NCBI GenBank assembly: GCA_946185535.1
Contig: CAMHJX010000004.1
Span: forward strand, 62,001-126,000
DNA: 64,000 nucleotides
Source: an uncultured Bacteroidales bacterium
GTDB taxonomy: Bacteria > Bacteroidota > Bacteroidia > Bacteroidales > F082
Direction of reading: 5' to 3'
Shown here: positions 8,358-16,065 of the stretch, in pieces
Numbering within the stretch: position 1 is the first letter of the stretch
How the letters are laid out: each line of letters opens with the position of its first letter
Position numbers and translations under genes: made by a program
Notes under the pieces: generated by a model
The model's input: only the letters and a program-made list of their open reading frames with translations
What the model was told of the DNA's origin: nothing
Database searches by the model: none

Positions 8358-9254
8358 ATGAATAAAAAACTGTATTTCGTTATGCTGCTGACGCTCGCCA
8401 TTCCGCGCTTGGCGCTTGCGCAGAATCCCATCAACATTGATGAGTACAAGGTCATCGACCAAAGCCGCTTCATCATCACCTACGAAGCAATGATGACCGA
8501 CGACTCACTGAAACCTACCGAACACAACTACGACCGTCTCGTCCTGATGGTGGGCGACTCCATCTCAAGATGTTACAGCAACACCATGCACCGTTATGAT
8601 TCCGCCTTTACGGTAAGCGAGCGAAAGGGCCATGACGGTTATAAAAACATGAGCCATTTCGTTGTGGATTCTGGCGGCGTTTGGGTGCCCGATGTGTACA
8701 AGTATTACGGCTCAAAGCGGATGACAGTCATGCACCGGATGGGAACGGTGGATCGGGTGCCGATTTACCTGTACGATGAGCCTATGGATTTGATGGACTG
8801 GAAGATGTCGTTTGGGACGAAAGAAATCCTTGGCTATCCCTGCTTCAAGGCCGAGTGCGACTTTCGTGGACGGCATTGGACAGCTTGGTTCACGATGCAG
8901 ATTCCCGTGAAAGACGGGCCGTGGAAATTCGGTGGCTTGCCCGGACTGATTCTCGAAATGGAGGAATCGAGAGGGCATTACGCTTTCCGCTGCATTGGTA
9001 TTGAAAACCAGCAAAAACCGATGATTTGGTATGATGGGCCTCGTTTTGAAGATTATCAGCGTTGCACCCGTGCCGATGTCATGAAGCAAGAGGAGGATTA
9101 TCATGCAGATTTTATTGGCTATATTCGGATGGTGAATCCTGGTATCAAGATACATATCGCCAAAAGGGACGCTTCGGGCAAATATGCTGGTTCGGAGGAA
9201 GCCCCCAAAGGCTACAAGAAAGTGTTGCCATACAACCCTGTGGAATTGGAGTAA
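8358..9254 (+). CDS. GLPGLI family protein (first of a tandem pair)
   Basis: A 298-residue exported protein with a Sec signal (MNKKLYFVMLLTLAIPRLALA, cleavage before QNP). The family name motif appears as KFGGLPGLILEMEESRGHY (about residues 188-206), and the C-terminus PYNPVELE is also typical. The GLPGLI family (TIGR01200) is restricted to Bacteroidota and has no established function. The ATG at 8358 is chosen because it gives a clean signal peptide; the longer frame reads through the repeat. A paralogue follows after 2 bases, then an outer membrane protein, so these three probably form one operon and act together at the cell envelope. Confidence 0.9.
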   Translation: MNKKLYFVMLLTLAIPRLALAQNPINIDEYKVIDQSRFIITYEAMMTDDSLKPTEHNYDRLVLMVGDSISRCYSNTMHRYDSAFTVSERKGHDGYKNMSHFVVDSGGVWVPDVYKYYGSKRMTVMHRMGTVDRVPIYLYDEPMDLMDWKMSFGTKEILGYPCFKAECDFRGRHWTAWFTMQIPVKDGPWKFGGLPGLILEMEESRGHYAFRCIGIENQQKPMIWYDGPRFEDYQRCTRADVMKQEEDYHADFIGYIRMVNPGIKIHIAKRDASGKYAGSEEAPKGYKKVLPYNPVELE

Positions 9255-9256
9255 AG

Positions 9257-10117
9257 ATGAAAAGAAAACTGCTTGTTATGGTTTCGCTTTGGGCGGTGCT
9301 TCCATTGTCGGCGCAAAGATTCATGAGGACGGACGATTTCACGCTTTTGGATGAGGGCATTTGTTCGGTTTCCTACGAAGTGAGTTATGTGCTCGATTCA
9401 ACGAAGCCCGCTGAAAAAGAAAAGGATGTGTTTCGTCTCGACGTTGGGGAAAGATGGTCGAAATCGTATAGTTATGCTTTGTTCCGCTACGATTCCATTT
9501 GCACGAAGCGGACATTAAAAGGGCAAAAAGATGTTTCGGGTGGCGCTGACACATGGCTTTTTATGGAGGTCTATAAAGACCGCTGGAAGCACGAAATGGC
9601 GGTGACGCATCGGACTTACGATATTGGACCAGTTTTCAAATATCGAGAGCCGTCAGATGTCCTTATGGATTGGACTTTTTCTGATGAGGTTTGCACGATT
9701 TTGGGTTATCGTTGCCGAAAAGCGATGTGTAGGTTTCGAGGTCGCACTTGGACGGCTTGGTATGTTTCGGAAATTCCTATCTCTGATGGCCCGTGGAAAT
9801 TCGCGGGGTTGCCAGGTTTGATTTTGAAAGTGGAGGACGACCGTGGGCATTATTCCTTTTCTTGTATCGCCATCAGAAATGAGGTCAAACCGATTGCGAT
9901 GTGGAATTACGATTACAAGGAGGCGACAAGGGAAGAGACATGGAAGTTTGACCAAGAATGTTACCGCGATTTGTACGACTATGCCTTACGCCTTGATCCA
10001 AATGCCCAACTGTTGGCAGATGTAGCGGATGCGTTGGGGCAAACGATGGAGGTGGAGATTACCCGAGGCGGAGCCTATAAAATGGCTTGGCCTTATAACC
10101 CGTTGGAACTTAAATAA
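9257..10117 (+). CDS. GLPGLI family protein (second of a tandem pair)
   Basis: A 286-residue paralogue of the preceding protein, with its own signal sequence (MKRKLLVMVSLWAVLPLSAQ). It shares the order of motifs: DDFTLLDEGICSVSYEVSYV near the start, the central RCRKAMCRFRGRTWTAWY, KFAGLPGLILKVEDDRGHY (about 180-198) and the terminal WPYNPLEL. The start is 2 bases after the stop of the first copy, so translation is likely coupled. The two copies have diverged strongly outside the core, which suggests an old duplication rather than a recent one. Function unknown. Confidence 0.9.
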   Translation: MKRKLLVMVSLWAVLPLSAQRFMRTDDFTLLDEGICSVSYEVSYVLDSTKPAEKEKDVFRLDVGERWSKSYSYALFRYDSICTKRTLKGQKDVSGGADTWLFMEVYKDRWKHEMAVTHRTYDIGPVFKYREPSDVLMDWTFSDEVCTILGYRCRKAMCRFRGRTWTAWYVSEIPISDGPWKFAGLPGLILKVEDDRGHYSFSCIAIRNEVKPIAMWNYDYKEATREETWKFDQECYRDLYDYALRLDPNAQLLADVADALGQTMEVEITRGGAYKMAWPYNPLELK

Positions 10118-10126
10118 CTTGTTAAT

Positions 10127-12811
10127 ATGAAACAAATTGCACTATTTATATTTGTGTTTTTCTTTGCCATTCCTACATTCGCCCAAACGACCATTTCCGG
10201 TGAGGTACTCAATGAGAAGAAACAGCCGGTCTTCAATGCCTCGGTGATGTTGTTGCGCGTCGCGGACAGCCTGCCGATGGCCTATACCTTTACAGATGAA
10301 AAAGGTCATTATCAGTTGGTTACGCAAAGCGAAGAGGCAAAACTGCTTATTGCGGTTTATGGCTTCAACCTGAAGCGACAGTTCAAGGAGGTGGAAAACA
10401 AGACACAGACTGTCGATTTCACGGTGCAGGAAGAGGCATTGCAACTGAAAGAAGTGAGCGTGAAGTCGGAGAAGATTTGGGGCGGCAACGACACGGTGAA
10501 CTATGTCGTGGATGCCTTTCGCGACACAACGGACATTGTCATTGCCGATGTGCTGAAGAAGATGCCAGGCATCGAGGTGAAGGACGACGGCAAGGTGGAA
10601 TACAAAGGCAAGCCCATCTCCAAATTCTACATCGAGAACATGGACATGCTGCAAGGCCGCTACAACCTCGCCACCACCAGCATCGCCGCCTCCGATGTGG
10701 CCTCGGTGCAGGTGATGGAGAACCATCAGGAGGTGAGGGCACTTCAAAACATCCAGTTCTCGGACAATGTGGCGCTCAACATCAAGTTGAAGGAAAACGC
10801 CAAAGGCACTTTTGCCTTGATGGCCGACCTTGGCGCGGGCTGGGCGGACAGCCTACAATACGAAGGCAGCCTCACGGGAATGTATTTCGCAAAACGCAAC
10901 CAGTTTCTTGGCACGTTGAAAGCCAACAATTCGGGCATCAACCTTGTTGACAACGAGAATGTTACGGTTTATCCGCTGGCCTCGATGGTCAAGCCGAGCG
11001 CTCCGGGCATTTCTGGAGTGCGGCACACGTTGAACCGCTCGCAAGGGATTACCCTCAACAGCCTGCACAAACTGAAAAACGACGCGGATCTCTCGTTCAA
11101 CCTCCTTGTTGGCGGCGACCGCAACCGCAAGTCGAGCGAGTCGCACACGCTTTATCTCCTTCCCGACGACACGCTCAGTCTTGTTGAGCGGATGCAGTCG
11201 CTCGAAACGGCCAAAATGCTTGAAGGCAGTGTCAATTACAACCTCAACAAGGACTTGGACTATCTGAAAATCAGTCTCACCGCATCGGGGCACCGCAATT
11301 GGGGCGAGGGTTTGGTGGACAACGACGACTTGATTCGGCAAGAAGAAAACTACAAGTCGCTGTGCGCCAAGGCCAACATCCATTGGATTCGCAAGAGCCG
11401 TCGCGACCCTGAAAGTGGTATAGAGTTCAATTCCACCACGAGTTATGGCACTTTGCCCTACGGACTGCAAGTCGCACCAGGCTGTTTCCCAGAAGTCCTC
11501 AACGATGGCGAAGATTATGCAACAACCATACAAAACATAGGTTATCAATCCTTTAAGAGTGAGAATTTTCTTCGTTTTCTTACGAGTGTGGTATGGAAAC
11601 GATTACGCATCATGCCTTATTTCAATTTCAGTATGGAAGAACAATCGCTTAATTCGGACGCGCTTTGCGTCATTGCGAGCGAAGCGAAGCAATCCAGTAA
11701 AGAAACTTCAAATCTGGATTGCTTCGTCGTGCCTCCTCGCAATGACGCGAAGCGAGAACAACAAATTACTAACGACATCCGTTGGCACAAGTACCAACCT
11801 GCCGCAGGCGCCTATTTCACTTACGACCGTCGCCGCGTGAATGTGACGCTAATGGTGCCTGTGCAGTTGCGTTACCTGCAATTGGATGACCGCATCGGAA
11901 CCGCTTCCGACAAGCAATTCAAGGTTTTGTCACAACCTTCGCTTTCGTTCCGTTATGACTTCAGCCACAATTGGAAAGTGAGCACCAAAATCTCAACTTA
12001 CAACAACACCCCGAGTTTGCGAACGCTGTATTCGGGTTATATCTTGCAGAATTACAGAACCTTGTCGCGCTACGATTGTCCTCTGTCCGACACCTACGGG
12101 GCCAATGGATCGCTGACTTTTTCGTACAAGAATGTGATGAAATATGCTTTTGGCGATTTCTCGGTGAACTACAACCGCTACCGAAACGAGGTGATGTACG
12201 CGCAATCTTTTGAGGGCAACACTATGGTCATCAATGCCGTGGAGCAGCCGAGTTGGGGCGATTACCTGTCCGTTTCTCTGTATGCGGGCAAAGGCTTCAG
12301 TTGGAAACGGTTGAACATCAACGCGAAATGCTCCTACGGATGGGGACGTTCACCACATTTGATCCAGAACCAAGTGGCCACCTATTACAACCAGGGCTGG
12401 AACGCCAACCTGACCGCCAGCATCGCAATAACAGACTACATCTTTTTCAACAACAAAGCCAGTTGGAGCCGATTCACTACCTCTTTAGACGGTTTTACTG
12501 CTGGTAGCCAACCCATTGTGAGCCTTATCGACAATGCCAATCTGAGTGTGGTTTTGCCTTTCGGCTTGTCCGTCACGCCCTCGGTGGAGTTCTATCACAC
12601 CCGTTCCGAAGGCCGAACGGACAATTTCGTGCTTTTAGATTGCAGCCTCGGTTACACCTTCCGCAAGGTCAAGTTTAGCTTGGATGTGAACAACATTCTT
12701 AATGCGGAGAGTTTTATTTATTCCTATTATTCAGGGATTTATGGTTATTATTCAGCATACTCGATTAGGCCGAGGAGTATAATGCTGAGTGTTCGGTTTA
12801 AGGTGATTTGA
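10127..12811 (+). CDS. Outer membrane beta-barrel protein with carboxypeptidase-regulatory-like N-domain (GLPGLI-associated)
   Basis: An 894-residue outer membrane protein: signal peptide (MKQIALFIFVFFFAIPTFAQ), a CarboxypepD_reg-like beta domain (ISGEVLNEKKQPVFNASVML, to about residue 110), a plug-like region (ADVLKKMPGIEVKDDGKVEYKGKPI, about 140-220) and a long C-terminal barrel ending in SIMLSVRFKVI. It resembles TonB-dependent receptors, but no TonB box is obvious. It follows the two GLPGLI genes by 9 bases, a pairing common in this phylum. Residues about 511-543 (ALCVIASEAKQSS...NDAKRE) are encoded by an inserted palindromic repeat that keeps the frame. Ligand unknown. Confidence 0.85.
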   Translation: MKQIALFIFVFFFAIPTFAQTTISGEVLNEKKQPVFNASVMLLRVADSLPMAYTFTDEKGHYQLVTQSEEAKLLIAVYGFNLKRQFKEVENKTQTVDFTVQEEALQLKEVSVKSEKIWGGNDTVNYVVDAFRDTTDIVIADVLKKMPGIEVKDDGKVEYKGKPISKFYIENMDMLQGRYNLATTSIAASDVASVQVMENHQEVRALQNIQFSDNVALNIKLKENAKGTFALMADLGAGWADSLQYEGSLTGMYFAKRNQFLGTLKANNSGINLVDNENVTVYPLASMVKPSAPGISGVRHTLNRSQGITLNSLHKLKNDADLSFNLLVGGDRNRKSSESHTLYLLPDDTLSLVERMQSLETAKMLEGSVNYNLNKDLDYLKISLTASGHRNWGEGLVDNDDLIRQEENYKSLCAKANIHWIRKSRRDPESGIEFNSTTSYGTLPYGLQVAPGCFPEVLNDGEDYATTIQNIGYQSFKSENFLRFLTSVVWKRLRIMPYFNFSMEEQSLNSDALCVIASEAKQSSKETSNLDCFVVPPRNDAKREQQITNDIRWHKYQPAAGAYFTYDRRRVNVTLMVPVQLRYLQLDDRIGTASDKQFKVLSQPSLSFRYDFSHNWKVSTKISTYNNTPSLRTLYSGYILQNYRTLSRYDCPLSDTYGANGSLTFSYKNVMKYAFGDFSVNYNRYRNEVMYAQSFEGNTMVINAVEQPSWGDYLSVSLYAGKGFSWKRLNINAKCSYGWGRSPHLIQNQVATYYNQGWNANLTASIAITDYIFFNNKASWSRFTTSLDGFTAGSQPIVSLIDNANLSVVLPFGLSVTPSVEFYHTRSEGRTDNFVLLDCSLGYTFRKVKFSLDVNNILNAESFIYSYYSGIYGYYSAYSIRPRSIMLSVRFKVI
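11659..11755. repeat. CGTCATTGCGAG palindromic repeat inserted in frame in an outer membrane protein gene
   Basis: Left arm GCGTCATTGCGAGCGAAGCG...AATCCAG (11659-11697) and right arm CTGGATTGCTTCGTCG...CGCAATGACGCG (11714-11755) are imperfect complements. The element lies inside the gene at 10127 and encodes VIASEAKQS...FVVPPRNDA. A stand-alone relative is at 56541-56661. Confidence 0.88.
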
Positions 12812-12813
12812 TG

Positions 12814-12970
12814 CTAATACAAAAACCCCAGCATCCAAAGGGGCAGCTTTGCTCCGATGGGCGACTCGATGTCGTCGGCGAAGATGTATGAATGGGGCAA
12901 ATCGGCTATTTGGTTGAATCCTTTGTCCTTGCCACCGATTTCAAAATGGTATTTGCCATCCACTTATGTT
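12814..12970 (-). pseudogene. C-terminal remnant of a DUF4143-type ATPase gene
   Basis: Read on the minus strand, 12970-12814 encodes GKYHFEIGGKDKGFNQIAD...KLPLWMLGFLY followed by TAG. This matches, motif for motif, the last 50 residues of the ATPase at 61833 (DKYLFEVGGKKKNFDQIAD...RIPLWMFGMVY). An in-frame TAA sits directly upstream and no other ATPase sequence is found, so only the tail of a former gene remains. It lies tail-to-tail with the outer membrane protein gene. Confidence 0.75.
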
Positions 12971-12984
12971 GGTTGCAACCAACA
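12967..12984. repeat. Perfect 18-bp palindrome at the ATPase remnant boundary
   Basis: TGTTGGTTGCAACCAACA is its own reverse complement. It lies exactly where the ATPase similarity ends, so it may mark a deletion junction or be an operator left from another gene. Confidence 0.6.
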
Positions 12985-13084
12985 CTTTTCCATAAAAACC
13001 GCTGTCTGTAGGCAACATTTTCTCGGAATCGATTAGAACGGTTTATCAATGAAGCAAATTGTTTTCGTTGATAATCAATATAAT

Positions 13085-13148
13085 ACAACTATTTTCAAAA
13101 ATAGTTTGAAAAATAGTATAGTTTATATCATAAACTTGTTTATCTTTG
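13085..13148 (+). promoter_or_regulatory. Promoter and operator-like repeats for membrane protein/regulator pair
   Basis: TATCTTTG at 13141-13148 is a good -7 box. Just upstream are ACTATTTTCAAAAATAGT (near-palindrome, about 13088-13105) and an overlapping partial copy TTTGAAAAATAGTATAG. These could bind the winged-helix protein encoded at 13787. The rest of the 12985-13084 stretch shows nothing recognisable. Confidence 0.5.
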
Positions 13149-13199
13149 CGGCGTCAATTGACACAAGAACTAAACAACTTCATCTAAACTTTAAACATC

Positions 13200-13784
13200 A
13201 TGGAAAAAAGTAAAGAACAAATCGAGGAAATGACAGCGGCAAAAAGTCTTTCCCTCATCACCGAAACCCTTAACAACAGCCGCAGAGACATCCTGCGCAA
13301 CAGCTCCAAGTACTTTGTGCTGTGGGGATGCCTCCTAACAGTCATGTCGTTGGCGATTTACCTGCTTTGGCATTTCACGGGCAGTCCCAAGTGGAACTTC
13401 CTGTGGTTCGCTATGCCTCTCGGGTATTTCATCGCAGCCGTGATGGGCAGGCACGACAAGGGTATGCCCCAAAACGAAATCGGGCGTATCCTTGGTAACA
13501 TTTGGACTGTTTTCGGCGTGTTTTCTGTTTGCATTAGCGTCATCGCCGTTTTCTTGGTTCCCCTGCATGTGACGCTGCTCATCGTGGTCATATTGGGAAT
13601 CGCCGAAAGCATCTCTGGAGCCGTGCTCAAGAATTGGCCCGTCATCATAGCAGGATTTATCCTCGGCGTGGGCGGCGCATTGGTTGCTGTGCTGGTGAAA
13701 TCTGAGGCCCAATTGCTTCTCTTTACCCTTGGGGGCGTGTTGCTCGCAGCCACTGGATTGACAGTCAAATACCAATACCGATAG
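13200..13784 (+). CDS. Multi-pass inner membrane protein, regulator-linked
   Basis: A 194-residue protein with a hydrophilic, helical N-terminus (MEKSKEQIEEMTAAKSLSLI, about 1-35) and five to six membrane helices (YFVLWGCLLTVMSLAIYLLW; FLWFAMPLGYFIAAVMG; VFGVFSVCISVIAVFLV; VTLLIVVILGIAESISG; VIIAGFILGVGGALVAVLV; LLFTLGGVLLAATGL). No catalytic motif is seen. It lies 2 bases ahead of a winged-helix regulator gene. In Bacteroidota, small membrane proteins of this kind commonly pair with HTH_34/MarR-like regulators, which suggests co-regulation, but the role is unknown. Confidence 0.75.
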   Translation: MEKSKEQIEEMTAAKSLSLITETLNNSRRDILRNSSKYFVLWGCLLTVMSLAIYLLWHFTGSPKWNFLWFAMPLGYFIAAVMGRHDKGMPQNEIGRILGNIWTVFGVFSVCISVIAVFLVPLHVTLLIVVILGIAESISGAVLKNWPVIIAGFILGVGGALVAVLVKSEAQLLLFTLGGVLLAATGLTVKYQYR

Positions 13785-13786
13785 CC

Positions 13787-14068
13787 ATGTTCCCGAAATT
13801 AGACCCACTTCTCCATTCTGAGCTTCGGCTGGCGGTGATGTCCATTCTAGTCGGGGTAGATGAAGCCGACTTCACCTACCTCAAGAAACAGACAGGCGCC
13901 ACCTCGGGAAACCTTAGTGTGCAGATTGACAAACTCATGGCTGCCGGATACATCACGGTGGAAAAAGGCTTCAAAGGAAAGATGCCGCGAACCACTTGCA
14001 AGATTACGGCGGCTGGTCAGGAGGCTTTCGAAGGCTATGTGAAAGCCTTGAAGGAATACATTTCTTGA
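13787..14068 (+). CDS. Winged-helix DNA-binding transcriptional regulator (HTH_34/PadR-MarR type)
   Basis: A 93-residue single-domain regulator. Helices around LRLAVMSILVGVDEADFTYL, the recognition region KKQTGATSGNLSVQIDKL (about 31-48) and the beta wing YITVEKGFKGKMPRTTCKIT match the winged-helix fold used by HTH_34-type proteins. It follows the membrane protein gene by 2 bases, so the two are co-transcribed; autoregulation through the AT-rich palindromes near 13088-13120 is a reasonable inference. A palindromic repeat starts about 10 bases after its stop. Confidence 0.88.
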   Translation: MFPKLDPLLHSELRLAVMSILVGVDEADFTYLKKQTGATSGNLSVQIDKLMAAGYITVEKGFKGKMPRTTCKITAAGQEAFEGYVKALKEYIS

Positions 14069-14074
14069 AAGCAA

Positions 14075-14107
14075 TTGTAGAGATGTTGCGCGCAACGTCT
14101 CTACAAT
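14075..14107. repeat. GTAGAGAYG palindromic repeat, copy 2
   Basis: TTGTAGAGATGTTGCGCGCAACGTCTCTACAA, arms of about 15 bp with one mismatch around a central GCGC. Same family as 1846-1870 and 59820-59847. It may also act as a terminator. Confidence 0.75.
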
Positions 14108-14188
14108 TATTAATAAATTTCATCCTCCACAGTAATTTTTCCCTACTTTCGCTGTCTAACATGATGAACGTTGCAACGAAAACGCATT

Positions 14189-14677
14189 ATGAACAACGAC
14201 AAGGAACATCAGTTTGAACTCTTGGTGCGGCAGCACAAGCGGACCATCTACACGGTGTGCTACATGTTCTCGCGCAACAAGGCCGAAATCGACGACCTGT
14301 TTCAGGAAATCCTCATCCGGCTTTGGAACGGCTTCGACAACTACGAGGGCCGAAGCACCGCACAGACTTGGATCTATCGCGTTGCGCTCAACACGGCCAT
14401 CAACCAGGACAAGAGGGAACGCCGGCGCATCGAGACCGTGCCGCTGACGGTGGACATCGACCCCTACGAGGCCGACGACCCACGGACACAGCAAATCCGC
14501 GAACTCTACGACCGCATCTCGCGCCTCGACCTCATCGACCGAAGCCTCATCCTGCTTTGGCTCGAAGGCATCACCTACGACGAAATCGGGGCCATCATCG
14601 GCATCACGCCGAACAACGTTGGGGTGAGGCTGGCGCGCATCAAGGAAAAATTGGTGAAAATGTCGAAAAACGAATGA
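14189..14677 (+). CDS. ECF-type RNA polymerase sigma factor
   Basis: A 162-residue sigma-70 family protein of the ECF group. Region 2 is visible in FELLVRQHKRTIYTVCYMFSRNKAEIDDLFQEILIRLW with the RSTAQTWIYRVALNTAIN segment (about 10-75), and region 4 in LILLWLEGITYDEIGAIIGITPNNVGVRLARIKEKL (about 120-155). The ATG at 14189 is preferred over an in-frame TTG 18 bases upstream. The gene is followed 12 bases later by a large membrane protein and then an outer membrane protein. The membrane neighbour lies where an anti-sigma factor often lies, but it has no recognisable anti-sigma domain. Confidence 0.92.
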   Translation: MNNDKEHQFELLVRQHKRTIYTVCYMFSRNKAEIDDLFQEILIRLWNGFDNYEGRSTAQTWIYRVALNTAINQDKRERRRIETVPLTVDIDPYEADDPRTQQIRELYDRISRLDLIDRSLILLWLEGITYDEIGAIIGITPNNVGVRLARIKEKLVKMSKNE

Positions 14678-14689
14678 AAGGGAATCATC

Positions 14690-15958
14690 ATGGAAAACAA
14701 CGAAAACAATAATCTGAACGAACTCGACCAACTGAAAGCGCAATACGAAACGCTAAAACAACAATTTGACCAACAGGAAATCGTCAACGAGCGGCTGATG
14801 AAGTCGTCCATCAAGCATAGCACCGATTTTTACAGACGATACCGTTGGAAATCTGCGGTCGGATACCCTGTGGCTGCAGTTTTTTTCCTTTGGGTTGTCA
14901 ATGAAATGGGCAATGATCGGTCGATGCAGCTGTTTTGCATCCTGTTCTTCTCGGTTTGTTTAGCCATAGAGTTATGGATGACACGGAAATTTCGTTCTAA
15001 AGCATTGGAAAACAGTGATTTGCTTACTTTGTCGAATCATGCCCGGAGTTTCAAGAAGTTTTTTTCTTTCTTTACCATTCTCAACTATTCTACGGGTCTC
15101 ATACTTGTTTTTGGAGCGCTTTTGGCTTTATTGGGAGATAGGTTGCATTTGCATAATATGAACTCGGTGGTCATCTTGTTTTGTGCTGCTCTCGTGTTTT
15201 TCGTTTTTCTTGGTATTTCCGAAATCCGCTATAAAACAAGACCTTGCGACGACATCATCCGCCAAATCGAGGCTTCCGAAATTAACTTAGTCAATAATAA
15301 AAAAACAGGATTCACTATGAAACAGAAACTGCTTTGCACGGCCATGTTGGTCGTGTTTCTCGGATTCGACGTTTGGGCTTACCAGATTATCGCGTCCAAT
15401 CTGAAGCTTCCTCCGATGTGGCGGAATGTCACCTACACGCGCTCCGACAACAGTTTCCCCGTGGAAGACGATCTCTCGATTTGGGAGGTCTTTGCCGATA
15501 CGCTCATTTCCGCCGAGGATGTCCCCACCTTGACCAAACTATGGCAAGAAGATCCTTCTCTCGTTGTCGCGAAAGGTTATGGCGACGACGAAAAGACCGT
15601 GAACCTTTACGCGCTGAAAATGGCCTCACCCGAAGGTCCCTTGGTCAGCTCGAAACGCCTTGGCGGAAAGCCTGTTGTGGAAAAAATCAGAGTGCGAGAA
15701 CCCCAAATCGACCGTGGAGAGGAAACCATCCCTGTGGTGATTTTCTTGACACCCGAGGCGAAACAACTTTGGAGCGAACAATTCGACCCGAACGAGGAAA
15801 CCAAGTCGATAGACATTGCCCTCGTCATTGACGGAGTTGTGTATAAGAGACTGAATTTCACTTCTTTGCATGGCGTTACCAACAACTCGTTCTTCATCCA
15901 TTGGAAATGGGGAAAAGACAAATTGGAGGACTTCTGCGCACGGTTGATAAAACAGTGA
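14690..15958 (+). CDS. Membrane protein with a SecD-head-like C-terminal domain, next to the sigma factor
   Basis: A 422-residue protein. An N-terminal coiled coil (ELDQLKAQYETLKQQFDQQ, residues 10-35) is followed by about four membrane helices to residue 190. Then comes what looks like a second protein start, MKQKLLCTAMLVVFLGFDVWAY (about 210-231), a signal-anchor-like helix, and a globular C-terminal domain. The end (VVIFLTPEAKQLWSEQF...SIDIALVIDGVVYKRLNF...KDKLEDFCARLI) resembles the SecDF P1 head pattern. The arrangement suggests a fusion of two genes. Because it follows an ECF sigma gene it could control sigma activity, but no known anti-sigma motif is visible. The function is unknown. 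Confidence 0.65.
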   Translation: MENNENNNLNELDQLKAQYETLKQQFDQQEIVNERLMKSSIKHSTDFYRRYRWKSAVGYPVAAVFFLWVVNEMGNDRSMQLFCILFFSVCLAIELWMTRKFRSKALENSDLLTLSNHARSFKKFFSFFTILNYSTGLILVFGALLALLGDRLHLHNMNSVVILFCAALVFFVFLGISEIRYKTRPCDDIIRQIEASEINLVNNKKTGFTMKQKLLCTAMLVVFLGFDVWAYQIIASNLKLPPMWRNVTYTRSDNSFPVEDDLSIWEVFADTLISAEDVPTLTKLWQEDPSLVVAKGYGDDEKTVNLYALKMASPEGPLVSSKRLGGKPVVEKIRVREPQIDRGEETIPVVIFLTPEAKQLWSEQFDPNEETKSIDIALVIDGVVYKRLNFTSLHGVTNNSFFIHWKWGKDKLEDFCARLIKQ

Positions 15959-16065
15959 GTATGGCACGCTTCAATAAAAATCTTTCAAACGGCAATATAT
16001 ATAAGGTGTCGCCGTTATCTAGGAAACTAACTCAAAACAATTCATTCATCGCAAAATCTACGATC

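Noticed and set aside
10477..10950. 157-codon frame overlapping the outer membrane protein gene in another frame
   Set aside because: Arg/His/Gly-rich shadow translation with no family resemblance.
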